From contig NZ_JBPPGJ010000004.1 in assembly GCF_051594765.1 (NCBI RefSeq), positions 124,001 through 188,000 on the forward strand: 64,000 nucleotides of DNA, read 5' to 3'. Shown here one piece after another: positions 8,137-16,357 of this stretch (position 1 is the first letter of the stretch; each line of letters begins with the position of its first letter). The translations under genes and the position numbers were made by a program. The stretch comes from Paenibacillus_AR sp051594765 (lineage in GTDB: Bacteria > Bacillota > Bacilli > Paenibacillales > NBRC-103111). The notes under the pieces are model-generated. The model was not told the origin of the DNA. It searched no databases and saw nothing but the letters and a program-made list of their open reading frames with translations.

Positions 8137-9042
8137 GTGAATCCGGGACATATTCAACAGCCGGTCCGCAGACCGGCTTTCTTTCAAGACTGGGCACCCA
8201 ACATTCATTACGCCCAATACCAAACCGTAGCGCCCCGGACGTTCCCGGGTAGACGCTTGTATGACTTCGAGCTTCTGTATGTGTGCCATGGCCGGTTGGA
8301 CGTCACCATCCAGGGCGAGGCTCACTCCCTCCTCCCCGGCCAGCTCATCCTTCTGCCTTCCGGCGTCTACCATCAGAATACGACCGCAGGTGTGCCGACC
8401 ACCAAGCTGATCGGCATTCATTTCGACTTCTTCGGGGAGCTGTCGATTGCAGGGGAAGAGGATATGGTGGTTCCTGAAGGCGAAGGAACGGCGGGGAAAT
8501 ATGCTGCAGAAGCGGTGGACCCGTCCTCCCCCCCATTGTCGGAGGACCTGATCTATCTTCCTTCGCACGGATGCGTGCAGGCCATGGAGAATCTGATTCA
8601 CGAATTCGCCATGCGCCCACTCGGATATGCCTTGGTCTGCCGCGGACTTATGCTGACCGTACTCGCCTCCCTGCTCCGAAGCCGCATGTCCGGCCGGGTC
8701 TCGGATACGACCGTTCACGGGCAGCGAATTAAGGAGATCATGGCGGAGATGGAGAGCAAGCCCGCCGCTCCGTGGAGCAATACCAGCCTTGCCGAGCGTC
8801 TGGGCATGAGCGGGGACTACAGCACCAAGCTCTTCCGGCATATCGCCGGAGTTCCCCCCGTGGAATACCTGCGCTCCATCCGGCACCGTGAGGCACGAAG
8901 GCTGCTCCGGGAAACCGATTGGCCCATTGAGCGCATCGGCGAGTATGTCGGGTACGCGGACATCCATTATTTCAGCAGATTGTTCCGCTCCATCGAAGGT
9001 ATGTCCCCCCGCAACTACCGGAAGCTGTCCCGCGTCCTATGA
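8137..9042 (+). CDS. AraC family transcriptional regulator
   Basis: A 301-residue regulator. The N-terminal cupin-like sensor domain contains GQLILLPSGVYHQNT and LIGIHFDFFGE (residues about 65-110). The C-terminal double helix-turn-helix includes SLAERLGMSGDYSTKLFRHIAG and ends with the signature IGEYVGYADIHYFSRLFRS...GMSPRNYRK. Start GTG 8137 has GGGAGGG 11 nt upstream. The gene is transcribed away from the isomerase/dehydrogenase operon and probably activates it in response to a sugar. It is followed by a strong hairpin. Confidence 0.9.
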   Translation: MNPGHIQQPVRRPAFFQDWAPNIHYAQYQTVAPRTFPGRRLYDFELLYVCHGRLDVTIQGEAHSLLPGQLILLPSGVYHQNTTAGVPTTKLIGIHFDFFGELSIAGEEDMVVPEGEGTAGKYAAEAVDPSSPPLSEDLIYLPSHGCVQAMENLIHEFAMRPLGYALVCRGLMLTVLASLLRSRMSGRVSDTTVHGQRIKEIMAEMESKPAAPWSNTSLAERLGMSGDYSTKLFRHIAGVPPVEYLRSIRHREARRLLRETDWPIERIGEYVGYADIHYFSRLFRSIEGMSPRNYRKLSRVL

Positions 9043-9099
9043 AGCATCGAAGATAAAGGCATTCCTGGCCGATATAGTGATCGCAGCGAACGCAAAAAA

Positions 9100-9129
9100 G
9101 CCTGCGGATTCGATCCTCGATCCGCAGGC
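9100..9129. terminator. Rho-independent terminator after AraC gene
   Basis: GCCTGCGGAT (9100-9109) pairs perfectly with ATCCGCAGGC (9120-9129). A TTTGTT tract follows on the plus strand and an A-run precedes it. The remaining stretch 9130-9358 holds only a possible weak promoter (TATAAT at 9252) for the next gene. Confidence 0.8.
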
Positions 9130-9358
9130 TTTGTTCATACTGGGGCCGGCTATCCATCCCTCCCTTTCATACCTATGAATCGAACCGTCCGCAGTCTATA
9201 GCTTCCTTCCACAAACGCCGCAGGTTGCAATTGGATTCTCATCCACGCAGCTATAATTCACGGGGGTCGCCCCCGCCCATCCTCCTGCCAAAGCGATTAT
9301 ACTCTATGAACCGTGGACATAATAGAGAGAAAAGCAATGAAAGGAGTCCTGATCGTCC

Positions 9359-11596
9359 GTGCACTCCCCATACAGCTATAACGTTCTCCTCGTAGCCGTA
9401 TCCGTCGGATTGGCCGTCATGGCCGCCTTCGTTGCCCTGACCATTATGAACCGCTCGTTCGCCGCCCAGGAACGGCACCGGTATGCCCGCACCGCCGCCG
9501 GTGCCGTCACGCTGGGTGCCGGCATCTGGGCCATGCATTACTCCGGATTGCTGTCCCTGAATCTGCATGCCGCGGTTACTTACGACGGTCCCCTGACCCT
9601 TCTGTCCTTGCTGCTCGGCGTCTCCGCTTCCTTCATCGGCTTGCATGCCGCCGTATATGGTCCCCGGGGAAGGCTCCGTTGGTGGGCCGCCGGCTTCCTG
9701 ATCGGCTTCGCCATCCTCTCCCTGCATGTGACGGGCATGATGGCGATGAAGATGCCTTACCGGATCCATCTACATCTCCCCGCTCTCATGCTGATCCTGC
9801 TGCTCGGTTCGGCCTTGTCCCGGCTATCCATCCGGCTTGCGCTCCACAGCATTCCCGGCAGGCCGGGGCACAAGAGCAGGCACCCCTATGTCCTGTACGG
9901 CTCCCTCGTCATGACTGCGGCCATCTCCGGCACTCACTACGCGGCCATGTACGCCACCCGCCTCATCCCCGAAGCCCGCGGCGGCGTCCGCACCGAGGCC
10001 TCCGGCCTGGCGGCCTTCGAGATGAGTCATACGGTCCTCGGGCTCATCGTCGGCGCCGTCGCCTTGATGATGGCAACCGGACTGTCCGTCTATCTGGTTC
10101 TGACCATCCGGAGGGAGAGCTACAACAGCCGGCTCCGGGAACAGCAGTACAAGTCCTTGTACGAACGGCATCCGCAAGCCGTGTACACCTTGGATCTGGA
10201 AGGCTGCTGCACGGGCACGAACCCGGCGTTCGAGGCCCTGACCGGCTACACGGCGGAGGAGCTTATGCATCGGCCCGTCACGGCCCTTGCCGCAAGCGAC
10301 AGCGTCCGATCTCTGAAGGATCAGGTCTTCCAAGCCTCCTTCGGCATATCCCAGAGCGGGGAGATCGCGTGGCAGCACAAAAACGGCGGGCTGGCCCATT
10401 CGGTCTCCACCCATATTCCGATCCGGATGAAAGGCCGGACCGTGGGCATCTATGGCTTCGTCCATGACGTAACCGGCTTGAAGCGGGCCATGGAGGCCCG
10501 GGACCGGATGGCCAAGGAGCTGCGGAAGAGCAACGAACGGCTGATGCGCATCCAGCAGATCGCCGGCATGGGCATCTGGGATACGGATCTGAAGACCGGA
10601 CGCGCCCATTGGTCGCCGGAGACCTATAAGATCTTCGATCTATCCCCGGATACTCCCGTATCCACCCGTCTCTTCCGGTACTATCTCCATCCCGACGACC
10701 GGGAGCTGGTCCGCCGAAGCGTCGATTCCGCCAAGAGCGGCGAGCCGTTCCAATGCGAATACCGCATCGTCCGGCCCGACAAGGAAATCCGGACGATCTG
10801 GTGTCAAGGGGAAGCCCTGTTCGATGAAGACGGGGCGGCTTACCGCATGTGGGGGCTGGTCCTGGACATTACGGACCGCAGGAAAACCGAGGAGATCCTC
10901 CGCAAATCCGACCGGATGCTTATCGTCAGCCAGCTGGCGGCGGGAGTGGCCCACGAGATCCGGAATCCCTTGACCAGCATCAAGGGCTTCCTCCAGATCT
11001 CGAAGCCCCACCTCCAGGACCTGCATTACCGCGTGATGCTGTCGGAGCTGGAGCGGATCGAGCAGATCATCCGCGAATTCCTGCTGATCGCCAAGCCCCA
11101 GCCTATGGAATCCTTCAGGGACAGCTCCCTGGGAGGAATCCTGGAGAACGTCATCTCTCTGGTGAACACCCAAGCCGTGATGAACAACATCTGGATCGTC
11201 TACGAACCGCTGGAGGAGATTCCGGCAATCCGCTGCAACGAGAACCAACTGAAGCAGGTGTTCATCAACATCGTGCAGAATGCCATCGAGGCCATGCCGG
11301 ACGGCGGGGAGATCCTGATCCGGACCGGTCTGGCCGAGCACGGCGGCGTGCGGGTCAGCATCCGCGATCACGGAGTCGGCATCCCAGCGGAGCGGATCAA
11401 GCGTCTGGGGGAGCCCTATTACACCTCCAAGGAAAAAGGCACCGGCCTCGGACTGACCATCTGCCAAGGCATCATCGAAGCTCATGGCGGAAGCATGGCC
11501 ATTGCCAGCGAGGTGAACCGCGGCACTGAGGTGGTGCTTCACTTCCCTCAACCGCAGACGCAGCCCCAAATGCGGGCGAAGGCCTCTGGAGGCTGA
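9359..11596 (+). CDS. MHYT-domain PAS sensor histidine kinase
   Basis: A 745-residue membrane kinase. Residues 1-250 carry seven hydrophobic segments with three MHYT-like repeats (GIWAMHYSGLL, SLHVTGMMAMK, SGTHYAAMYA). The histidines and methionines of this sensor have been proposed to bind a metal that senses diatomic gases. Two PAS domains follow (about 255-375 and 385-505), then HisKA with the phospho-acceptor H532 in VAHEIRNPLTSIKGF. An HATPase_c domain comes last (NELKQVFINIVQNAIEAM, DHGVGIP, GTGLGLTIC); the overall build resembles sporulation Kin-type kinases. Start GTG 9359 has AAAGGAG 12 nt upstream. No cognate response regulator is adjacent, so it is an orphan kinase that may feed a phosphorelay. 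Confidence 0.9.
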   Translation: MHSPYSYNVLLVAVSVGLAVMAAFVALTIMNRSFAAQERHRYARTAAGAVTLGAGIWAMHYSGLLSLNLHAAVTYDGPLTLLSLLLGVSASFIGLHAAVYGPRGRLRWWAAGFLIGFAILSLHVTGMMAMKMPYRIHLHLPALMLILLLGSALSRLSIRLALHSIPGRPGHKSRHPYVLYGSLVMTAAISGTHYAAMYATRLIPEARGGVRTEASGLAAFEMSHTVLGLIVGAVALMMATGLSVYLVLTIRRESYNSRLREQQYKSLYERHPQAVYTLDLEGCCTGTNPAFEALTGYTAEELMHRPVTALAASDSVRSLKDQVFQASFGISQSGEIAWQHKNGGLAHSVSTHIPIRMKGRTVGIYGFVHDVTGLKRAMEARDRMAKELRKSNERLMRIQQIAGMGIWDTDLKTGRAHWSPETYKIFDLSPDTPVSTRLFRYYLHPDDRELVRRSVDSAKSGEPFQCEYRIVRPDKEIRTIWCQGEALFDEDGAAYRMWGLVLDITDRRKTEEILRKSDRMLIVSQLAAGVAHEIRNPLTSIKGFLQISKPHLQDLHYRVMLSELERIEQIIREFLLIAKPQPMESFRDSSLGGILENVISLVNTQAVMNNIWIVYEPLEEIPAIRCNENQLKQVFINIVQNAIEAMPDGGEILIRTGLAEHGGVRVSIRDHGVGIPAERIKRLGEPYYTSKEKGTGLGLTICQGIIEAHGGSMAIASEVNRGTEVVLHFPQPQTQPQMRAKASGG

Positions 11597-11605
11597 TTCA
11601 AGTAG

Positions 11606-11640
11606 AAAGGACCGCGCCGGAGCCTCCGGCACGGTCCTTT
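11606..11640. terminator. Bidirectional terminator between kinase and chemoreceptor genes
   Basis: AAAGGACCG (11606-11614) pairs with CGGTCCTTT (11632-11640), with an inner GCCGGAG/CCGGC stem. It lies between two convergent genes and has U-rich tails on both strands. Confidence 0.8.
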
Positions 11641-11660
11641 CTTCAATGAAGCTGAATAGC

Positions 11661-13391
11661 CTACACTTTGAACTGATGCACCGAGGCCTTCAGCTCGTTG
11701 GCCATCTTCGCCAGCGCTTGGATCGCAGCGGAGATCTCCTGGGCTGAGGCGCTCTGCTCCTGCGCGACCGCCGTCACCTGCTCCGTTCCCGCCGCCTGGT
11801 CCGCCGTCGTATCCGAGATGCGCCGCATGCCGACGGTGATGGTCCCGAAGGAGCCCTTCACGCCTCGCACCGCATCGAGCATCTCGTCCGTCTGCTCCAC
11901 GAACTGCTGAATGCCCTGGTAGATCTCCTGGAAGCTGCTGTAGGTGACCTTCATCCGCTCGTGGCCTTCCGTCACCGCCTGGCTGCCTTCGGTAATCCGT
12001 TCCATAACCTGCACGCAATCTCCCTGCGTTCTGGATACCAGCTGGGCGATGGAGACCGCCGCTTGGGAGGACTGGTCCGCCAGCTTCCGCACCTCCTCAG
12101 CGACCACCGCGAAGCCACGTCCCGCTTCCCCGACCCGGGCGGCTTCGATGGCAGCATTGAGCGCCAGCAGGTTGGTCTGCTGGGAGATCTCCGTGATCAT
12201 CTGGATGATGGCGCTGATCTCCCCGGACCGCTTCTCCAGCTGCTGCGCGGCCTGATGGGACTGCTGCATCGTCGATTGGATGGCGCTCATCTGCTGGAGC
12301 GTTTCCTCCACGACCTGCTGTCCGTGGGAGGAACGGACACCCACCCGCTTGGCCTCCTCCTCCATCTCCAGCATCCCGGCGGCAGTTTTCTCCAGTTCCC
12401 GGTCGATGATGACGATGGAATCGGCGCTGTCGGTGATGGAGGCCACCACCTCGGCAATGCTGTCGTTCATGGCGCTCATGGAGCTGGCCACCTGTTGGGA
12501 GCCCGCGCTGGATTCGCCGGCGGTCAGCACCAGCTGGGAGCTGGTGGACGCTATGTGCTCGGAAGCCGACGAGATCTGCTTCACCAGGCTCTGCAGATTA
12601 TGTCCCAGACGGCTGAACGACGAGGCCAGCTTCCCGATCTCGTCCTCCTGGTTCACGGCGATGTCGACGGTCAGATCCCCGCCGGCCATCTGCTCCGAAG
12701 CCTGCATCAGACGGCGGATCGGCTTGGTGATTAGGCGGCTGATCAGGAAGGTGACGCCGAAGCCGATGACCAGAACCAGAACGGTGATCGTGGCCGTAAT
12801 CCAAAATACCGTGCGGCTCGTACCGGGAACGACCGACGCATCCAGGTCGATGCCCAGAATGCCGGCCGCCTTGCCCTGCTTGTCCTTCAAGGGAAGGAAG
12901 ATGGACTTATGAATGCCGTACTCGTCCTTGTAGATCGGGCTCAGCACCTCGACGCCCTTCTGCAGGGACTCCTTCATCTCGCCGGTGAAGGGGTAATCCG
13001 TGCCGAAATCCTCGTCCAGGCCCGTCAGGATCAGAATTTGCTCCTTATCCTGGCGGTTGGCCAGGATGTAGACATTTTCCAAGCCGTGCTTCTGCTTCAG
13101 GGCCTCCAAAGACTTCTTCACTTGCTGGTAATAGGGATGCTTGACCCCGTCGATCTCCTCGATGTGGCCCGGTATGGAGGCAACGGCTTCATCGGCCACG
13201 TGGATATCCGTCGCCAGCCGAAGGTCGAACTGCTCCAGGAGCCGGTCCGTTTGTTTGGTATTCACCATATACCCCGACAGGGCGAAGGCGGAGCAGGTCA
13301 AGAGCTGGAGGATGGTGACGCCCAGCATGATTTTCATAGATACGGATCTTCGGAATCCTCTCGTGATGGGGTTGTTCCATATGCGGTTCAA
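11661..13391 (-). CDS. Methyl-accepting chemotaxis protein
   Basis: A 576-residue transmembrane chemoreceptor. TM1 is near residues 18-38 and an extracytoplasmic sensor domain of about 150 residues, probably Cache-like, follows (includes YILANRQDKEQILILTG and GILGIDLDASVV). TM2 is near 193-217, then a HAMP domain beginning RLITKPIRRLMQASEQM. The signalling domain has the conserved hairpin tip EISQQTNLLALNAAIEAARVGEAGRGFAVVAEEVRKLADQSS (I quote only EISQQTNLLALNAAIEAARV). The start is TTG 13391 with AAGGAGG 11 nt upstream. The ligand is unknown. It lies directly upstream of the decarboxylase gene's end, in the same orientation, but the genes are separately promoted. Confidence 0.92.
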   Translation of the reverse strand: MNRIWNNPITRGFRRSVSMKIMLGVTILQLLTCSAFALSGYMVNTKQTDRLLEQFDLRLATDIHVADEAVASIPGHIEEIDGVKHPYYQQVKKSLEALKQKHGLENVYILANRQDKEQILILTGLDEDFGTDYPFTGEMKESLQKGVEVLSPIYKDEYGIHKSIFLPLKDKQGKAAGILGIDLDASVVPGTSRTVFWITATITVLVLVIGFGVTFLISRLITKPIRRLMQASEQMAGGDLTVDIAVNQEDEIGKLASSFSRLGHNLQSLVKQISSASEHIASTSSQLVLTAGESSAGSQQVASSMSAMNDSIAEVVASITDSADSIVIIDRELEKTAAGMLEMEEEAKRVGVRSSHGQQVVEETLQQMSAIQSTMQQSHQAAQQLEKRSGEISAIIQMITEISQQTNLLALNAAIEAARVGEAGRGFAVVAEEVRKLADQSSQAAVSIAQLVSRTQGDCVQVMERITEGSQAVTEGHERMKVTYSSFQEIYQGIQQFVEQTDEMLDAVRGVKGSFGTITVGMRRISDTTADQAAGTEQVTAVAQEQSASAQEISAAIQALAKMANELKASVHQFKV

Positions 13392-13407
13392 GGTATGATG
13401 GTCCTCC

Positions 13408-15072
13408 TTAAGGTGCGGTTGGAATCTTCAAGGCCGACAGAGCCTCGTTTACTCTGGACTTCAGGTAGCGGACGATCTCCGGGACGTGCTCCACCTCGGT
13501 GTACGGCGAGATGACGAAGATCTTGGAAGCCGATAGCGGCTGGTCCGGACCGTCCGTTGTGGGAACGAGCAGATGCTTCTTGGTATCGCCGAAGAACATC
13601 TTATCCCGATCCCGGCCCAAGAGCTCGAACAGCTCCTCGTTCAGCCGGTTGGTCTCGGCGATCTGCCCGGTGGAGCAGCGCCCGGCCACTTCGTCCGCGA
13701 AACGGGGGCCTACCGGCGCATACAGCCGGAACAAGGAGACGATGCCCGGATTATCGGCATTCACGAGAGTCAGCTCGGGAATCTCCCGGGCCACCTCTTC
13801 ACGGATACGGTGGCTCACCTCGATGAACTGCGCCAGCAGTCTTTGGTAGCCCTCGATTCCGAATGCGGTCAAGGCGCTGTAAATGCTGACGGCGCTGGCC
13901 ATCCTGGAGCATTCGAGCGTGTAACCCGTATGGTATTGGCCGTACCCCCGGTGTCCCACATAAGGCGTCTCCTCGGGCTCCAGATCCAAGAGCTTCAGAT
14001 CCGATGCGTTGCGGACCATGAACAGGCTCGTCACGTACGGCGTCTGGCCCAGCTTCTGGAAGTCGAAACAGAGTGAATCAGCCAGGTTCAGGTGCCGGAG
14101 CCTGCGGTGAATGGCGTGCAGAGGCTTCAGCGCCGTAATAGGCAGCCCAAGCGGGTTACGGTCGAAGTCATACCCGTTGAAGAACGCGAAAAATCCGCCC
14201 AGCGCCGAATCGGCATGGATATGGGGATCAGGCAAGCCGTGGGCTTGTGCGATCTCACGGGAGACGGCGCTGACGCCCTGCACATCGTCGATGCCCAAGG
14301 CATCCGTCGTCCCCGTCGTGGCGACGATATAAGCGGGAATTCCGCCTTGGCGGATTACCTGCAGCAGCTTGTCCCGCAGATCATCCAGGTCCATGCTGCT
14401 GTCGCGGCGGGTGCGCACCCGGATCAGCCGATCCGTGCCGAGACCGGTGGCCTGGACCGATTTATAGAGGCTGTAGTGGGCCGCTTCCGAGCAGAAGGCG
14501 TACAGGTTCCGCGGCACTCCGGTCTGTTGAGCGTCCGGCGCAAGCTTGGCAATGGCCAGACGGAGACCTGTAAAGACCGCCCCTTGACCGCCCCAGGTCG
14601 TATAGCCGCCGCTTAGCATGGGGTCGTATCCGACCAGCTTGGACATCATGCCGATGACGCGCACCTCCGCCTCGGCTCCAGCGGGCCCGTAGACATCCCA
14701 CAGGTTGTTCCCGTTCACCAGGAAAGCGGCCAGCATGCCGACGATCCCGGGAATGCTCGCCATGGGCAAAATGTTCGTCAAAAAATACTTCGTGTGGTAT
14801 GGATGGTCATGAAGCAGCTCCAAGAGCTTCGGAACCACATCCTTCATAGGAGCGCCCGATTGGGGTATCGCGCTCTCCTGCAGCAGCTCCCGGTAAAAAT
14901 GCTCCGAACGCCGCTTCGTTCCGGCCAGATTGACCCGATCCGGATTTTTCAACCGGTCGGCTCCTGCCAGGAGCTCCTCTAAGAGCTCCTGGAGCTGCTG
15001 GCGCCGGGAGGGGTCGCCGTCCGCACTGGGAAACCATTCTTGAACCCGATTCAAAGCATGGTTCACGTACAT
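13408..15072 (-). CDS. Group II pyridoxal-phosphate-dependent decarboxylase, c-di-GMP riboswitch controlled
   Basis: About 554 residues. It is a fold-type I PLP enzyme of the aromatic/glutamate/tyrosine decarboxylase group. HADSALGG (Asp288) corresponds to the HxDxA motif that contacts the pyridine nitrogen. SLCFDFQKLGQTPYV carries the Schiff-base lysine (Lys340), matching the DPHK-type motif of the tyrosine decarboxylases. The substrate cannot be assigned; aspartate, tyrosine or another amino acid are all possible. I give the start as ATG 15072 in GGAGAGATG; GTG 15066, 8 nt after GAGGAG, is equally plausible. The long frame to 15156 runs through the terminator of the leader and is not the true start. 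A c-di-GMP-I riboswitch and terminator lie in the 5' leader, tying production of an amine or beta-alanine-like product to lifestyle switching. Confidence 0.85.
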   Translation of the reverse strand: MYVNHALNRVQEWFPSADGDPSRRQQLQELLEELLAGADRLKNPDRVNLAGTKRRSEHFYRELLQESAIPQSGAPMKDVVPKLLELLHDHPYHTKYFLTNILPMASIPGIVGMLAAFLVNGNNLWDVYGPAGAEAEVRVIGMMSKLVGYDPMLSGGYTTWGGQGAVFTGLRLAIAKLAPDAQQTGVPRNLYAFCSEAAHYSLYKSVQATGLGTDRLIRVRTRRDSSMDLDDLRDKLLQVIRQGGIPAYIVATTGTTDALGIDDVQGVSAVSREIAQAHGLPDPHIHADSALGGFFAFFNGYDFDRNPLGLPITALKPLHAIHRRLRHLNLADSLCFDFQKLGQTPYVTSLFMVRNASDLKLLDLEPEETPYVGHRGYGQYHTGYTLECSRMASAVSIYSALTAFGIEGYQRLLAQFIEVSHRIREEVAREIPELTLVNADNPGIVSLFRLYAPVGPRFADEVAGRCSTGQIAETNRLNEELFELLGRDRDKMFFGDTKKHLLVPTTDGPDQPLSASKIFVISPYTEVEHVPEIVRYLKSRVNEALSALKIPTAP

Positions 15073-15112
15073 CTCTCCTCTTCTGTCTTTGTAGTGGGCT
15101 TGTAAGGGAAAG

Positions 15113-15143
15113 AAAAAAAACTGGAGCCGGATATGCCACAGTT
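15113..15143 (-). terminator. Intrinsic terminator of the riboswitch expression platform
   Basis: On the minus strand AACTG/CAGTT outer arms (15143-15139 and 15123-15119) enclose a GGC/GCT inner stem, followed immediately by eight U residues. It lies between the c-di-GMP aptamer and the decarboxylase start, where a ligand-controlled terminator would be expected. The mutually exclusive anti-terminator was not worked out. Confidence 0.7.
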
Positions 15144-15145
15144 CA

Positions 15146-15240
15146 GGAATGGGCAACTGGCTGACTTTCCCGACCTGCGGGAGTAGTCCCTATAGCTTTG
15201 CGTCCCTGCCTTTCGGCAGGTTTGCCGGTCACTATTCGAT
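15146..15240 (-). promoter_or_regulatory. c-di-GMP-I (GEMM-I) riboswitch aptamer
   Basis: Read on the minus strand, the segment has the hallmark elements in order: GGCAAACC (15226-15219), a hairpin CTGCC-GAAA-GGCAG with the GAAA tetraloop, GGGACGCAAAGC (15206-15195), a second hairpin closed by CCC/GGG, then GTCAGCCAGTTGCC (15164-15151). These are the remembered conserved cores of the GEMM-I class. The discriminating position between c-di-GMP and cGAMP types (G20) appears to be G, favouring c-di-GMP, but my alignment there is uncertain. Confidence 0.88.
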
Positions 15241-15268
15241 TCAGGTCCAACTTCATCCCCCAATAGGT

Positions 15269-15296
15269 AGGATAAAGGATGAACGATCTTTGTCAC
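15269..15296 (-). promoter_or_regulatory. Probable promoter of the riboswitch leader
   Basis: On the minus strand GTGACA (15296-15291), a 16-nt spacer and TATCCT (15274-15269) resemble a sigma-A promoter. Transcription would start about 25 nt before the aptamer. The remaining upstream sequence to 15412 is A/T-rich and otherwise featureless. Confidence 0.45.
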
Positions 15297-15412
15297 GCAA
15301 AAAATGTGTCTAAATTGGAAACTTTTCTGTAATTTGTCGTTTTTAACTCCCGTTTCCATGGGTAAGATTGGCTAATTCCCTGCAATCAGGCGATCTTGGG
15401 GTGCGACAAAGA

Positions 15413-15456
15413 GGACCGGACGCCTCCCTTCGGATGCATCCGGCCCCTGCCGGTCC
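15413..15456 (-). terminator. Probable terminator of the YpsA-like gene
   Basis: CCGGTCC and GGACCGG arms (15450-15456 and 15413-15419) enclose a second small CCGGATGCATCCG palindrome and are followed on the minus strand by TCTTTGT. Confidence 0.5.
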
Positions 15457-15465
15457 CTTGTCCCT

Positions 15466-16023
15466 TTAATCCCAAGCCGGACGTTCCTCGTCCGCCGTAT
15501 CCTGAAGGTCCTGCGCCGTAATCGTGATGATTCGGTAAGGCTCAATAGCTGCGTAACGCTGAGCCTCCGCACGGAGGTACCGGGGCGAGCCCTCCTTCTC
15601 CTCATCATACAGAAGCAAGAGGCCGTCCGTGTTGCGGAGCAAAAACCGGTCTTTGGCCTTGAACTGCCAAGGCCCCTCATACCCGCGCTTGGAGACGCAG
15701 GCCTTGTAGTCCGCCCGCGCGAGGAGGCTGCGGTACCATTCCTGCTTCTCCTCGCCCCAGTGCTCCTCCTGGTTCTCGTAAGGGGTGATCACCGCCAGCC
15801 GGAGCGCAGGATACTCCTCCCGAAGCTCCAGAGCGGCTTCGGCGGCCCACAGCTCCACCCCCCACTGGCCGCTGACCACCACCCATTCCAGGCCATCCTC
15901 CAGCAGGCCCCGGAGCACCTTGGCCACCGCCTTCTTAATAATCGGAATCCCTGGATGCTTCATGGAGTGGATCCCCAGCTCCGATGCCTTGTAGCCTGTG
16001 ATCAAAATCCGTTCCAGCGACAA
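15466..16023 (-). CDS. ypsA: SLOG-family protein, YpsA-like (DUF1273)
   Basis: A 185-residue protein of the DUF1273/SLOG superfamily, closely matching Bacillus YpsA in layout: ITGYKASELGI, WVVVSGQWGVELWAAEAAL, AVITPYENQEEHWGE and DGLLLLYDEEKEGSPRY. SLOG domains bind nucleotide-derived ligands such as NAD or ADP-ribose metabolites. YpsA has been linked to cell division and oxidative stress in Bacillus, but the reaction is not known. AAGGGGGG just ahead selects TTG 16023; ATG 16059 of the long frame has no SD. It is a single-gene unit, divergent from the small protein gene at 16102. Confidence 0.82.
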   Translation of the reverse strand: MSLERILITGYKASELGIHSMKHPGIPIIKKAVAKVLRGLLEDGLEWVVVSGQWGVELWAAEAALELREEYPALRLAVITPYENQEEHWGEEKQEWYRSLLARADYKACVSKRGYEGPWQFKAKDRFLLRNTDGLLLLYDEEKEGSPRYLRAEAQRYAAIEPYRIITITAQDLQDTADEERPAWD

Positions 16024-16101
16024 TCCCCCCTTGTATTCGACACGGATACAGGTTAGCATAAGATGGTAAGTCTAGGAAACTTTGAAAAGGAGAATGCAAC
16101 C

Positions 16102-16317
16102 ATGGCACGCAACCGCAAGCTGATGACCGACGCCGATTTCCAGGAGGCTATGACCAAGCGGATCCCGATCCGGGTGTTCGAGGACGATATGATCGTGGAT
16201 CCCAAAGGGCTGATCATCCGGTTCGACGATTCCGTCATCGTCGTACAATCAAGCGTAAGCGAAATTACCTACCATCAACGGAAAAAGTGCGAGTTCTTCG
16301 AAAACGAGAGGGACTAG
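16102..16317 (+). CDS. Small conserved protein, function unknown
   Basis: 71 residues, charged and apparently soluble: MARNRKLMTDADFQEAMTKR, a beta-rich middle (VFEDDMIVDPKGLIIRFDDSVIVVQ) and a C-terminal SEITYHQRKKCEFFENE with one cysteine. Start ATG 16102 is 9 nt from AAGGAG; the longer frame to 16063 has no SD. No family is recognised. The convergent translation-GTPase gene ends 40 nt away with no obvious terminator between them. Confidence 0.7.
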   Translation: MARNRKLMTDADFQEAMTKRIPIRVFEDDMIVDPKGLIIRFDDSVIVVQSSVSEITYHQRKKCEFFENERD

Positions 16318-16357
16318 CCCCGCGATTGCCCAGGGGCTCCTTCCGTCGCATGGCACG

